From Pseudomonas japonica (GTDB lineage: Bacteria; Pseudomonadota; Gammaproteobacteria; Pseudomonadales; Pseudomonadaceae), in contig NZ_FZOL01000010.1 of assembly GCF_900188455.1 (NCBI RefSeq), positions 1 through 64,000 on the forward strand: DNA of 64,000 nt, written 5' to 3'. Below are positions 31,887 through 40,605 of this stretch, piece by piece. Each line of letters opens with the position of its first letter. The stretch's first letter is position 1. Below the pieces are notes generated by a model. The model was not told the DNA's origin, made no database searches, and saw nothing but the letters and a program-made list of their open reading frames with translations. A program made the position numbers and the translations under genes.

Positions 31887-32732
31887 ATGGCCTACATGGA
31901 ACAACTGCAATCCGGCCTGCGCTCGCTGGTCGCGGCGGGCGAGGCCGGGCGGCGCAGTGCCGATGACATGCTGGGGCCCTTGAATGGCGCCGTCAGCGAT
32001 GTCACCGGTGCCGCCACCGAGCTGGAAAACCTGCCCTTCGTGGGCGAAGCCATCGGCAAGAAACTGCAGCGCACGATGCGCGCCATCGAGGTGGCGCAGT
32101 CGACGGTGGGGATGGTGGCCGCGCGCTACAACCAGGCGGTCAGTGTGGTCGGCGAGGTCGAACGCCGGCTGGAATCGTTCTCGGAACAGGCGGCCAAGGC
32201 CGCGACCGCGATCAATCGGGTGGCCGGCAAGATCAGTCCATCCCTGGGCGCGATCCTGCCGACCGGGGCCTTCGCTCCGCAGGTCACGCCGGCGGAGGAG
32301 GCGATCAAACCCTTCCCCCACCTGCTGATCATGCAACCCTTGCGAACCGGGGCGGAAGCCTTCTACTTCAACCTCGATACCGCGGCGTTCAACCAGTTCA
32401 AGCGCACCAAGGCATTCACCTGGGCCGGCCAGGAGCGCCTGTCGCGCAGCAAGGCGCAGCAGGCCGTCGCCATGGGCGAGGACAAGATCACCCTGGAGGG
32501 CGCGATCTTCCCTTCCTTCAAGGGCGGGCTGGGCCAGTTGCAGCGCCTGCGCAGCATCGGCCAGCAACTGCAACCGCTGAGCCTGACCACCGGTTACGGG
32601 GAGGTCCTTGGCAACTGGTGTCTGGTCAGTGTCAGCGAGACCCAGGAACCCCTGATGGCGGGTGGCGTTCCGCAAAAGCAAGTTTTCACACTGGAGTTCG
32701 TGAGCTATGGCGACGACATGCAGAACGTCTGA
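31887..32732 (+). CDS. Tail protein gpU with N-terminal helical extension
   Basis: The C-terminal about 130 residues match the P2 gpU pattern (LIMQPLRTGAEAFYFNLDTAAF, LGQLQRLRSIGQQ, NWCLVSVSETQ), a tail-end or terminator-like protein. The N-terminal 150 residues are mostly helical (for example RRSADDMLGPLNGAVSDVTG and AVSVVGEVERRLESFSEQAA) and are absent from P2 gpU itself (about 159 residues). The start is the ATG at 31887, with AGGAG upstream. The 3' end overlaps gpX by 26 bp. Confidence 0.85.
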   Translation: MAYMEQLQSGLRSLVAAGEAGRRSADDMLGPLNGAVSDVTGAATELENLPFVGEAIGKKLQRTMRAIEVAQSTVGMVAARYNQAVSVVGEVERRLESFSEQAAKAATAINRVAGKISPSLGAILPTGAFAPQVTPAEEAIKPFPHLLIMQPLRTGAEAFYFNLDTAAFNQFKRTKAFTWAGQERLSRSKAQQAVAMGEDKITLEGAIFPSFKGGLGQLQRLRSIGQQLQPLSLTTGYGEVLGNWCLVSVSETQEPLMAGGVPQKQVFTLEFVSYGDDMQNV

Positions 32733-32913
32733 AGGGGATCTGCTCGATACCCTATGCCAGCACTACTACGGGCATCTGCGTGGCAGTGTCGAGATGGTGC
32801 TGGATGCCAACCAGGGGCTGGCCGACGAGGTCCAGCCGTTTCGCGCAGGAGTGCTGATCAGGCTGCCGGCATTGTCCGCGGTCACCGACCCCACGGTCCT
32901 GCTGTGGGACTGA
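32707..32913 (+). CDS. Tail protein gpX, LysM-like
   Basis: GpX-type proteins are small and probably bind peptidoglycan or cap the tail. The 68-residue product has a LysM-like pattern (EGDLLDTLCQHYYGHLRGSV, then VLDANQGLADE and IRLPAL). It overlaps the gpU end by 26 bp and precedes gpD after a hairpin, as in P2. Confidence 0.85.
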   Translation: MATTCRTSEGDLLDTLCQHYYGHLRGSVEMVLDANQGLADEVQPFRAGVLIRLPALSAVTDPTVLLWD

Positions 32914-32926
32914 GCCATTCGCAGCA

Positions 32927-32959
32927 ACAGGCCCCGCCCAGTGCGGGGCCTGTCTTTTC
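32927..32959 (+). terminator. Terminator-like hairpin between gpX and gpD
   Basis: An 11-bp perfect stem (ACAGGCCCCGC / GCGGGGCCTGT) with a five-base loop is followed by CTTTTC. The gpD Shine-Dalgarno (GGAG) begins directly after it. Confidence 0.75.
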
Positions 32960-32971
32960 TGGAGCCTGAAC

Positions 32972-34027
32972 ATGCAACCTGTGTTTCGTATCGTCGCAGA
33001 CAGCAAGGACATCACCGCGCTGATCAACGACCGCGTGCTACTGTTGCGCACGACTGACAAGACCGGCATGGAGTCCGATGATTTCGAGCTCAAGCTCGAC
33101 GATCGCGACAGTGCCCTGGCCTTGCCAAAACGCGGTGCGCAACTGGAGGTCTACCTCGGTTACGCCGGGCAGGAGCTGACGCGCCTGGGACGCTACACGG
33201 TCGACCAGATCGATATCTCCGGGCCGGCCTCGACCCTGGAGATTCGTGGCAAGGCCGCGGACATGCGCGGTACCGGCAAGACCATCCGCAGCGGCAGTTG
33301 GGAGAACGTTTCGCTGCAACGGATCGTGCGCGATATCGCCGCGCGCAATGGCTGGCAGCCGCAGTGTCCGGTGACCACGGTGATTGCGCGGGTCGATCAG
33401 CGCGACGAATCGGATTTCAACTTTCTGACCCGCATCGCCCAGCAGTACGGCTGTACCGCCAAGATCGGCGATGGCGCGCTGCTGGTGCTGCCGCGCCAGG
33501 GCGGCAAGAGCGCCAGTGGCAAGGACCTGGGGGTGGTCAATGTGGCCATCAGCGATGTCCGGCGCTGGAAGTTTCATCTGCAGGACCGGGCCGCCGTCAA
33601 GGCGGTGCAGACCCGTCATCAAGACCCGGCGACGGGGCAGCAGAAAACGGTCGAGAAGGAAAACCAGAACAAGCCCGACGATGTCAGCGCAGTGTTCACC
33701 GACCGCCACATCTACCCCAACAAGTCCGCCGCCGAGCAGGCCGCCACGGCACGCCTGGAGGCGTTCAAGCGCAGCACCGCCACGGTGTACCTGGAGATGG
33801 CCGGACGCACCGACCTGTTCGCCGAGCGCATGTTGCGCGTGCAGGGCTTCAAGGATGGTCTCGATGGCGACTACCTGATCGAGAGTGTCACCCAGACCTT
33901 CACCAACAGCGGCTGGGACACCACCGTGCAGTGCAATGGCACCAACCAGGGCAAGTCCACGGCGAAGACGCGCAAAGCCAAGCAAACCAAACCGCTCAAG
34001 GCCGAGCAGAGCGAGGGCCGGAAATGA
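32972..34027 (+). CDS. Tail protein gpD (baseplate hub)
   Basis: GpD is the gp27-like hub that carries the spike at the baseplate centre. The 351-residue protein has the phage late-control gpD pattern: ADSKDITALINDRVLLLRTTD near the start, DDFELKLDDRD, RLGRYTVDQIDISGP, then ESDFNFLTRIAQQYG in the middle. The C-terminal tail is Lys-rich. GGAG precedes the ATG and the stop overlaps the endolysin start (ATGA). Confidence 0.93.
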   Translation: MQPVFRIVADSKDITALINDRVLLLRTTDKTGMESDDFELKLDDRDSALALPKRGAQLEVYLGYAGQELTRLGRYTVDQIDISGPASTLEIRGKAADMRGTGKTIRSGSWENVSLQRIVRDIAARNGWQPQCPVTTVIARVDQRDESDFNFLTRIAQQYGCTAKIGDGALLVLPRQGGKSASGKDLGVVNVAISDVRRWKFHLQDRAAVKAVQTRHQDPATGQQKTVEKENQNKPDDVSAVFTDRHIYPNKSAAEQAATARLEAFKRSTATVYLEMAGRTDLFAERMLRVQGFKDGLDGDYLIESVTQTFTNSGWDTTVQCNGTNQGKSTAKTRKAKQTKPLKAEQSEGRK

Positions 34028-34575
34028 ATCTGACAGAAGCCGAATTGTTTCGCATCTATCCCGACGCCCGCGCTACCGCGGGCGTTTTCGTTATGCCGCT
34101 GAATGCCGCCATGGCCCACTGGTCGATCGACACGCCGCGGCGCGTGGCGGCCTTCCTCGCCCAGATCGGTCACGAATCGGGGCAGTTGCGCTATGTGAAG
34201 GAACTGGGTTCCGCGCAGTACCTGGCGCGCTATGACACCGGCAACCTCGCCGTGCGTCTGGGCAATACCCCGGAAGCCGACGGTGATGGCCAGCGCTATT
34301 GCGGCCGCGGCCTGATCCAGGTCACCGGGCGCAACAACTACCGCGCCTGCAGCATGGCCTTGTTCGACGACGAGCGCCTGCTGGCGCGCCCGCAGATGCT
34401 GGAGGAACCACAGTGGGCTACCGAGTCGGCGGCCTGGTTCTGGCATTCGCGCGGGCTCAACCAGCTGGCGGATCGCGGCGAGTTCAATCGCATCACCCGA
34501 CATATCAATGGCGGCCTGAATGGTCTCGAAGACCGGCTGAAACTCTGGGCCCGGGCGCGCGAGGTGCTGTGTTGA
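34024..34575 (+). CDS. GH19-family endolysin
   Basis: This muramidase/chitinase-like enzyme degrades peptidoglycan to lyse the producer and free tailocins. The 183-residue protein shows the GH19 catalytic segment AAFLAQIGHESGQLRYVKE, with the Glu near residue 53, and YCGRGLIQVTGRNNYRA, the conserved second half of the active site. No signal peptide is seen, so export depends on the holin. It overlaps gpD upstream and the Rz gene downstream. Confidence 0.93.
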   Translation: MNLTEAELFRIYPDARATAGVFVMPLNAAMAHWSIDTPRRVAAFLAQIGHESGQLRYVKELGSAQYLARYDTGNLAVRLGNTPEADGDGQRYCGRGLIQVTGRNNYRACSMALFDDERLLARPQMLEEPQWATESAAWFWHSRGLNQLADRGEFNRITRHINGGLNGLEDRLKLWARAREVLC

Positions 34576-35069
34576 GCCGCCTGCGGATCGCCGCCCTGGC
34601 GCTGCTGGTGCTGGCGACCTGCGCGCTGACCTGGCAGGTGCAGGAATGGCGTCACGACCGTCAGGTAGCGCTGCGTGAAGAAGCGTATGCCCGCGAGCGC
34701 CAGCGACTGGCCGAGATCGCCACGACGCAGTTGCAGGACGAACGACAACAGCGGCTGGCGCTGGAGCAGCGCCTGCAGGCCGTCGACCAGACCCACTACC
34801 AGGAGCTTATCGATGCTCAACAGGCTCAAGCCCGTCTGCGTGACCGGCTGGCTACTGCTGACCTGCGGCTGTCAGTCCTCCTCGCCAGCGACGCCCCCGT
34901 CCCCGTTATGCCTGCCGCCACCGGCGCCGGCGGCGTGGTTCATGACCCCCCGCGAGCCCGACTTGACCCGGCGCATGCTCGACGAATTGTCACCATCGTC
35001 AACGACGGCGACCAGGGACTGATCGCCTTGCGCGCCTGCCAGGCCTATGTCCGCGCGCTGCGGTTCTGA
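34572..35069 (+). CDS. Rz-like inner-membrane spanin
   Basis: The i-spanin works with an outer-membrane partner to break the outer membrane in the last lysis step. The 165-residue product starts at TTG, overlapping the endolysin stop. It has an N-terminal membrane anchor (RLRIAALALLVLATCALTWQ) and a long coiled coil (about residues 28-105, rich in E, Q, R and L). The start codon is uncertain, but no better one lies nearby. The o-spanin gene is nested inside it in another frame. Confidence 0.85.
   Translation: MSRLRIAALALLVLATCALTWQVQEWRHDRQVALREEAYARERQRLAEIATTQLQDERQQRLALEQRLQAVDQTHYQELIDAQQAQARLRDRLATADLRLSVLLASDAPVPVMPAATGAGGVVHDPPRARLDPAHARRIVTIVNDGDQGLIALRACQAYVRALRF
34813..35022 (+). 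CDS. Rz1-like o-spanin lipoprotein, nested in Rz
   Basis: This 69-residue reading frame lies entirely within the Rz gene in a different frame. It has a signal sequence with a lipobox-like LLTCGC, so Cys20 is the likely lipidated residue, followed by a Pro-rich segment (TPPSPLCLPPPAPAAW) typical of Rz1. AGGAG lies seven bases before the ATG. It is too short for many gene finders but fits the classical embedded spanin arrangement. Confidence 0.83.
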   Translation: MLNRLKPVCVTGWLLLTCGCQSSSPATPPSPLCLPPPAPAAWFMTPREPDLTRRMLDELSPSSTTATRD

Positions 35070-35109
35070 GTGGTGTAGGGTAGGCGGCAGTTTTTCCAAG
35101 GAGCTTGCC

Positions 35110-35592
35110 ATGGACCCGATCACTGCGCTTTCCGCCCGGCTGGGGGAACATCTGCGTCGTTTCAATGCCCAAGTGACCACCGCCGAGTCCTGTACCGGCG
35201 GCGGCATCGCCGAGGCCATCACCCGCATCCCCGGCAGCTCGGCCTGGTTCGAGGCCGGCTACGTGACCTATTCCAACGCGCAGAAGACCCGCCAGTTGCA
35301 GGTACCGGAGGCGTTGTTCGGCCAGGTCGGCGCGGTCAGCCAGGAGGTGGTCGAGGCCATGGTGCGCGGCGCTCACGTTGCCAGCGGGGCGCGTTTCGCC
35401 GTGGCGGTGAGCGGCGTCGCCGGGCCCGATGGTGGTTCGCCGGCCAAGCCGGTGGGGACCGTCTGGCTGGCCTGGAGCGACGGGGTCAGGGTCAGCAGCG
35501 AGTGCCGGCACTTCGACGGCGACCGCGAGAGCGTGCGCCGACAAACGGTGATCGCCGCGCTAGAGGGCTTGTTACAGCTTGGTGCGGAGTAA
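35110..35592 (+). CDS. pncC: Nicotinamide-nucleotide amidase (CinA C-terminal family)
   Basis: PncC converts nicotinamide mononucleotide to nicotinic acid mononucleotide in NAD recycling. The 160-residue product contains only the C-terminal domain of CinA-type proteins, with [27 protein letters not shown] and [20 protein letters not shown]. The ATG at 35110 has AAGGAG six bases upstream. It marks the right border of the tailocin and precedes recA, as in other Pseudomonas. Confidence 0.95.
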   Translation: MDPITALSARLGEHLRRFNAQVTTAESCTGGGIAEAITRIPGSSAWFEAGYVTYSNAQKTRQLQVPEALFGQVGAVSQEVVEAMVRGAHVASGARFAVAVSGVAGPDGGSPAKPVGTVWLAWSDGVRVSSECRHFDGDRESVRRQTVIAALEGLLQLGAE

Positions 35593-35637
35593 TTCACGAA
35601 TCGGGGGTAGGCGGAAGCAATTCCCTGTGGAATAATA

Positions 35638-35653
35638 CTGGGTACTTATACAG
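35638..35653. promoter_or_regulatory. LexA box of recA
   Basis: CTGGGTACTTATACAG fits the CTG-N10-CAG SOS box and lies 43 bp before the recA start codon, overlapping a plausible -10 region (TTATAC). Confidence 0.85.
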
Positions 35654-35696
35654 TTGTTTCTGGCCGTCAGGCCCTATCGATTACGTGAGGACTTCA

Positions 35697-36764
35697 ATGG
35701 ACGACAACAAGAAGCGTGCCTTGGCTGCGGCCCTGGGTCAGATCGAACGTCAATTCGGTAAAGGTGCGGTCATGCGCATGGGCGACCATGAGCGCCAGGC
35801 TATCCCGGCCATCTCCACCGGCTCGCTGGGCCTGGACATCGCCCTCGGCATCGGCGGCCTGCCAAAGGGCCGTATCGTCGAAATCTACGGTCCGGAGTCG
35901 TCCGGTAAAACCACCCTGACCCTGTCGGTGATCGCCCAGGCGCAGAAAATGGGCGCCACCTGTGCCTTCGTCGACGCCGAGCACGCGCTGGATCCCGAGT
36001 ACGCCGGCAAGCTGGGCGTGAACGTCGACGACCTGCTGGTCTCGCAGCCGGACACCGGTGAGCAGGCCCTGGAAATCACCGACATGCTGGTGCGCTCCAA
36101 CGCCGTCGACGTGATCATCGTCGACTCCGTGGCTGCCCTGGTACCGAAGGCCGAGATCGAAGGCGAAATGGGCGACATGCACGTGGGCCTGCAGGCCCGT
36201 CTGATGTCCCAGGCCCTGCGCAAGATCACCGGTAACATCAAGAACGCCAACTGCCTGGTCATCTTCATCAACCAGATCCGCATGAAGATCGGCGTGATGT
36301 TCGGCAGCCCGGAAACCACCACCGGTGGTAACGCCCTGAAGTTCTACGCTTCGGTCCGTCTGGACATCCGCCGTACTGGCGCGGTGAAGGAAGGCGACGA
36401 AGTGGTCGGCAGCGAAACCCGCGTCAAGATCGTCAAGAACAAGGTCGCGCCTCCGTTCCGTCAGGCCGAGTTCCAGATCCTCTACGGCAAGGGTATCTAT
36501 CGCAACGGCGAGATCATCGACCTGGGTGTGCTGCACGGTCTGCTGGAAAAATCCGGCGCCTGGTACAGCTACCAGGGCAGCAAGATCGGCCAGGGCAAGG
36601 CCAACTCGGCCAAGTTCCTCGCCGAGAATCCGGAAATCGCCGAGACCCTGGAGAAGCAGATTCGCGAGAAGCTGCTTAGCGCTGGTGCTGTCGACGCCGC
36701 CGGCAAAGCGGCCGCACAGAACGAGTCCGCTGAAGACCTGGCCGACGCTGACGCCGACTTCTGA
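35697..36764 (+). CDS. recA: Recombinase RecA
   Basis: RecA forms filaments on single-stranded DNA, drives strand exchange and stimulates self-cleavage of LexA and CI-type repressors. The 355-residue protein has Walker [10 protein letters not shown], Walker B-type [13 protein letters not shown], the L2 loop and [20 protein letters not shown], with an acidic C-terminus. The ATG at 35697 gives the usual N-terminus (MDDNKKRAL). A LexA box sits upstream. RecA is also the expected inducer of the tailocin through cleavage of the nearby repressor. Confidence 0.99.
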   Translation: MDDNKKRALAAALGQIERQFGKGAVMRMGDHERQAIPAISTGSLGLDIALGIGGLPKGRIVEIYGPESSGKTTLTLSVIAQAQKMGATCAFVDAEHALDPEYAGKLGVNVDDLLVSQPDTGEQALEITDMLVRSNAVDVIIVDSVAALVPKAEIEGEMGDMHVGLQARLMSQALRKITGNIKNANCLVIFINQIRMKIGVMFGSPETTTGGNALKFYASVRLDIRRTGAVKEGDEVVGSETRVKIVKNKVAPPFRQAEFQILYGKGIYRNGEIIDLGVLHGLLEKSGAWYSYQGSKIGQGKANSAKFLAENPEIAETLEKQIREKLLSAGAVDAAGKAAAQNESAEDLADADADF

Positions 36765-36772
36765 TCCCGCCC

Positions 36773-37240
36773 ATGTCCGCCATACTCGACACCCCCGTCG
36801 CCGTAAGGCGGACAGCCATGGACCTGCTTGCACGTCGCGAGCACGGTCGCGCCGAGCTGACGCGCAAGTTGCGTCAGCGCGGTGCCTCTCCTGAAATGAT
36901 CGAGCACGAACTCGACCGCCTGGCGGACGAGGGGCTGCTGAGCGAAGCCCGTTATCTGGAAAGCTACATCAGCTCCCGCGCGCGTTCAGGGTATGGCCCT
37001 GCGCGTATCCGCGAGGAACTGACCCAGCGTGGCTTGCCCCGGGGTGATGTGGAACAGGCCCTGCGCGAAGCCGATATCGACTGGCAGGAGCAACTGGCGG
37101 ATGTCTGGCGGCGAAAGTTCGCCGGGCAATTGCCTGGCGATCCTCGCGAGCGCGCCAAGCAAACCCGTTTCCTGGTCTACCGCGGTTATTCGATGGACAA
37201 GGTCGGCCGCCTGTTGAGCGGCCGATGCCTGGACGACTGA
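36773..37240 (+). CDS. recX: Regulatory protein RecX
   Basis: RecX inhibits RecA filament extension. The 155-residue, helix-rich basic protein contains typical RecX repeats ([40 protein letters not shown], then [20 protein letters not shown]). It starts 9 bp after the recA stop, so the two are co-transcribed under SOS control. Confidence 0.96.
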   Translation: MSAILDTPVAVRRTAMDLLARREHGRAELTRKLRQRGASPEMIEHELDRLADEGLLSEARYLESYISSRARSGYGPARIREELTQRGLPRGDVEQALREADIDWQEQLADVWRRKFAGQLPGDPRERAKQTRFLVYRGYSMDKVGRLLSGRCLDD

Positions 37241-37246
37241 TCGCAC

Positions 37247-38368
37247 TCAGGTGACCTTGAGCGGTTCCCGTGTGCGCTGTGGTGCTTGCGGGGAGGGCTG
37301 GGTCGTTGTCCAGTTCTCCACCAGGTTGATGAAGTCCACCAGCTCCCGCAGGCGACCCTGATCACGGCCATTGAAGGCAAACACCAGTCGATGCAGATGG
37401 CTGAACTGGACATCGTCCTGTTCTTCACCGGAATAGGCATGCTGGACGAAGTGGCCGCTCAGGCGCAGATCCGCGAAGGCATCCTGCATGTCGAGCAATG
37501 CCGCGTCGTTCAACGGGTGTTGCATGCGAATCACGAACTGGTTTTTCAGCCAGCGGCTGGAGTGGTAGTTGCTGTAGAACTGGTTGATCTCCGCGACGGC
37601 CTCATCGGCGTTGTGCACCAGGCGCAGCAGCTTCATGTCGCTGGGCAGGATGTAGCGGTTTTCTTCCAGTTGCCGGGTAATGAAGTTCAATGCGTCCTGC
37701 CAGAAGCTGCCACCCGGTGCGTCCAGAAGCACCACCGGGACCAGGGGGCTCTTGCCGGTCTGGATCAGGGTCAGGACTTCCAGGGCTTCGTCCAGGGTGC
37801 CGAAGCCACCCGGGCAGAGCACCAGGGCGTCGGCTTCCTTGACGAAGAACAGCTTGCGAATGAAGAAGAAGTGGAACGGCAACAGTTTGTCGGTGCCATC
37901 GACGGTGGCGTTGGCGTGTTGCTCGAACGGCAGGGTGATGTTGAAACCCAGGCTATTGTCGACACCGGCGCCCTCATGGGCGGCGGCCATGATGCCGCCG
38001 CCGGCACCGGTGATCACCATCAGTCCGGAGCGGGCGAGGGTGGCGCCAAGTTCGCGGGCGAGGGCATACATCGGATGCTCGACCGGCGTTCGTGCCGAGC
38101 CGAACACCGTGACCTTGCGCCGACCTCTGTACTGTTCCATCACGCGAAAGGCGTGATCGAGTTCGCGCAAGGCCTGCAGGGTGATCTTGGCATTCCAGCG
38201 GTTGCTGTCGTCATGGGCCATGCGCAGGACGGTGAGCATCATGTCCCGGTAGAGCGGAAGGTTGGGGCTGTTGGCGGCGACCAGGCCGAGTTGCCGGTCG
38301 ATGTGTTCGAGGTCGATTCCCTGGTTCTTGAAATGGCTGGCGAGTAGCTCATTGGGTAGGTAAGGCAT
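37247..38368 (-). CDS. LOG-family (PpnN/TIGR00730-like) protein
   Basis: LOG-family proteins bind nucleoside monophosphates, and some are phosphoribohydrolases. The product shows a Rossmann-like fold with VTVFGSARTP, the ITGAGGGIMAAAHEGA loop and the signature CPGGFGTLDEALEVLT. About 373 residues is long for a simple LOG protein, with N- and C-terminal helical extensions. The ATG at 38368 is preferred because its AAAGGAG lies nine bases upstream; the ATG at 38377 directly abuts that element. It converges with recX. The substrate is not evident from sequence. Confidence 0.85.
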   Translation of the reverse strand: MPYLPNELLASHFKNQGIDLEHIDRQLGLVAANSPNLPLYRDMMLTVLRMAHDDSNRWNAKITLQALRELDHAFRVMEQYRGRRKVTVFGSARTPVEHPMYALARELGATLARSGLMVITGAGGGIMAAAHEGAGVDNSLGFNITLPFEQHANATVDGTDKLLPFHFFFIRKLFFVKEADALVLCPGGFGTLDEALEVLTLIQTGKSPLVPVVLLDAPGGSFWQDALNFITRQLEENRYILPSDMKLLRLVHNADEAVAEINQFYSNYHSSRWLKNQFVIRMQHPLNDAALLDMQDAFADLRLSGHFVQHAYSGEEQDDVQFSHLHRLVFAFNGRDQGRLRELVDFINLVENWTTTQPSPQAPQRTREPLKVT

Positions 38369-38377
38369 TAAAGACAT

Positions 38378-38796
38378 CTCCTTTCTGCAGCAAAACCTCA
38401 GACCAGGTCAGGATCGCAGACCTGGCCGCGACCCTGCTTGAGTCGCTGGCTGCGCAGGCCCGGGAGGATAGCCCCGGACGTTGCAGTAGACCTGATGAAG
38501 GTCTCGTCGCAGTGATGATCTGGATCCCTTGTATTCTGCTTTCGGGATGTATTCGTATCACACGCAATGGTCGCGGACAGCCTCCTTAGTTCTGTCCGGA
38601 AAGTGAAAGGTCTTTGTAATCAATCTAGACCCTGCCGTGTATTTGCGCTTCGTTCGGCATGTGCGCACAACGTCATGACAATCGATCGTTTTATTCGCTT
38701 TCGGACGCTCTGGCATGCCGCTCGTCAGATCGGATCCAATAGCCATGACGGTCTGGTTAACTGAACGGTAGCGATACCGGTACAGGGAGGTTGCTC
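38378..38796. other. Intergenic region, no gene seen
   Basis: This 419-bp gap separates divergent genes (LOG protein and a small RHH-like protein) and must hold both promoters. Short open frames are present but lack ribosome-binding sites. No strong dyad or repeat was seen. Confidence 0.6.
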
Positions 38797-38997
38797 ATGC
38801 AACGTGTCAATCTTGAGGTCGATAGCCAGCTGTTCCGACTTCTGCAAAATGCGGCTCGGGCCAATAACCTGAGCATTGAAGAGGAATGCCTGCGTCGGCT
38901 TGAGGGCGGCGAGAGACGTTCGCGCTATCTGCAGGCGCTGGTCGCCGAGTTGCGCGCCGATGAGGAACAACGGCGCGAAAGCAGTCAATTGATGTAA
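38797..38997 (+). CDS. Small RHH-like protein
   Basis: This 66-residue protein is of unknown function. The start (MQRVNLEVDSQLFRLLQNAA) has a beta-strand/helix pattern like Arc/MetJ-type ribbon-helix-helix DNA-binding proteins, followed by a highly charged helix (LRADEEQRRESSQLM). GGGAGG lies six bases before the ATG. It is convergent with the secreted-protein gene, with an 10-bp gap. RHH assignment is tentative; no toxin partner is adjacent. Confidence 0.65.
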   Translation: MQRVNLEVDSQLFRLLQNAARANNLSIEEECLRRLEGGERRSRYLQALVAELRADEEQRRESSQLM

Positions 38998-39007
38998 GTC
39001 GGCCGAC

Positions 39008-39430
39008 TCACTTTTTCTTCTTGCCGTTGATGCCACAACTCTGGGCGTTGAAGTTCTGAACGGCCACGGGGCGGTTGGTCTTGTATTCGGTGAACTGGTA
39101 GGTCAGCACCGCGCCGCGGGCCATCAGTTGGCGATAGCCATTGTTGCTGCAGACACTGGCACCCAGCTGGTCGCGGACTTTCTCCGGGTTGGCGCGCATC
39201 TGTTCCGCGTGGCTGGCGCGTACGCTCAGGTGGTTGATCAACTGCGGCCCCTGAACGGTATAGCCCTGGTCGAGAATGTCCTCGTTGATGGCGCGAGGAG
39301 TACCGGCACTGCTGTCCCTGGCGACTTTTTCCAGCATCTGGGTCAGTTCGTATTCCTGCTTGGACGCGGCATTGGCGGCAAGAGGCAAGGCCAGCAGCAG
39401 GCCAAGGGTGGGGGCGATGAAACGCAGCAT
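39008..39430 (-). CDS. PA3611-like secreted protein
   Basis: This 140-residue protein has an N-terminal signal peptide (RFIAPTLGLLLALPLAANA, predicted cleavage after ANAA). The mature part contains YELTQMLEKVARDSSAGTPR and ILDQGYTVQG, and two cysteines (SVCSNNGYRQ and AQSCGI) likely forming a disulfide. It matches, from memory, P. aeruginosa PA3611, a solved but functionally uncharacterised periplasmic/secreted protein. The C-terminus ends in a Lys run. Function is unknown. Confidence 0.85.
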   Translation of the reverse strand: MLRFIAPTLGLLLALPLAANAASKQEYELTQMLEKVARDSSAGTPRAINEDILDQGYTVQGPQLINHLSVRASHAEQMRANPEKVRDQLGASVCSNNGYRQLMARGAVLTYQFTEYKTNRPVAVQNFNAQSCGINGKKKK

Positions 39431-39644
39431 TCATTTCTCCAGATTCGATGACTGGCGCTTTGACCTGCATCCGCGCGCTGTGTTCCGTCACGTGGCGCGG
39501 TCAGTCGCAACCATTACAAGTCGGGGATTATAGTGGAGCGGGATATTTCCCTGCACGGCAAAGCGATGTGCCGTAAACTCCCGCGCCTTCCGCCCGCCGA
39601 GCCTGCGCTGTGCTTCTTTTCCTTCTTTCTCGCCGTAATCCCTC

Positions 39645-40355
39645 ATGAGTCACGCCGTATCGCGCCTGCGCGCCGAGCGCCTGGCCCGCAGCGTCAAACC
39701 CTTCGTCGCGCGTGGCTCCCGGGCTCCACGTTGCCCGGATTGCCGGGTGATCTTCGACTATTGCCTGTGCGCCTGGCGTCCGAGGGTCAGCACCGAGTCG
39801 GCCATGTGCCTGCTGATGCACGACACCGAGCCGCTCAAGCCGACCAATACCGGCTGGCTGATCGCCGATCTGGTTGACGACACCAGCGCCTTCGGCTGGC
39901 AGCGCACGGTGGTGGACCAAGCGTTACTGGCGCTGCTCGACCAACCGCAATGGCAACCCTACATCGTGTTTCCTGGCGAGTTCGTGGAGCCTTCGCGGGT
40001 GGTGACCGAGGTCAGGCCGGCAGCGGGCAAGCGCCCGTTGTTCATTCTGCTCGATGCGACCTGGACCGAAGCGCGCAAGATGTTTCGCAAGAGTCCGTAC
40101 CTGGATCGCTTTCCGGTGTTGAGCCTGGAACCGGAACAGATCTCACGCTATCGCCTGCGTCGCTCCAAGCGCGACGATCACTTCTGCACCGCGGAGGTGG
40201 CGGCCATGTGTCTTGAGCTGGCCGGTGATCAACGCGCCGCGCAGGCACTGGATGCTTATCTGGATGTATTCAGCGCGCATTACCTGGGCGCCAAGTTCCA
40301 GTTGCCGCTGGATGTCGACGATGCCGTCCATCAGCGCCTGAAGCCCTTCCTATAG
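39645..40355 (+). CDS. DTW-domain tRNA-uridine aminocarboxypropyltransferase
   Basis: DTW enzymes such as TapT transfer the aminocarboxypropyl group of SAM to uridine in tRNA (acp3U). The 236-residue protein has an N-terminal zinc-binding region (CPDCRVIFDYCLC), the MLLLMHDTEPLKPTNTG-type middle, and the naming motif LLDATWTEARKMFRKSP, followed by SRYRLRRSKRDDHFCTAE. The ATG at 39645 is used. Assignment to a specific tRNA position is by family only. Confidence 0.9.
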   Translation: MSHAVSRLRAERLARSVKPFVARGSRAPRCPDCRVIFDYCLCAWRPRVSTESAMCLLMHDTEPLKPTNTGWLIADLVDDTSAFGWQRTVVDQALLALLDQPQWQPYIVFPGEFVEPSRVVTEVRPAAGKRPLFILLDATWTEARKMFRKSPYLDRFPVLSLEPEQISRYRLRRSKRDDHFCTAEVAAMCLELAGDQRAAQALDAYLDVFSAHYLGAKFQLPLDVDDAVHQRLKPFL

Positions 40356-40605
40356 TCCAAGGGGCAAGCCTTGCACTTTGCTTCATAATGATGACGTCGG
40401 CGCCGGAACGGGCCGGGACCGAACTTGACCACCCGGTTCCGCCTCGGCATCCTTGGCGCCGATTCGGGCACGTCGAGGGCTTGAATGCGGTATTTACTGG
40501 CCCCGCTGTGCCTTTTTGGCGTTCGGCACTGCCGCCGGCGCCTTGAGTTGCTCCGCCAGGTTCCGGCCGCTTCCGGTACCTGCACAGAACAGGATCATTA
40601 GATCG

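Noticed and set aside
16666..35069. Intact prophage
   Set aside because: No integrase, attachment sites, capsid, portal, terminase or replication genes are seen; only tail, lysis and repressor genes.
38567..38764. 65-codon open frame in the LOG/RHH intergenic gap
   Set aside because: No Shine-Dalgarno and no coding-like composition.
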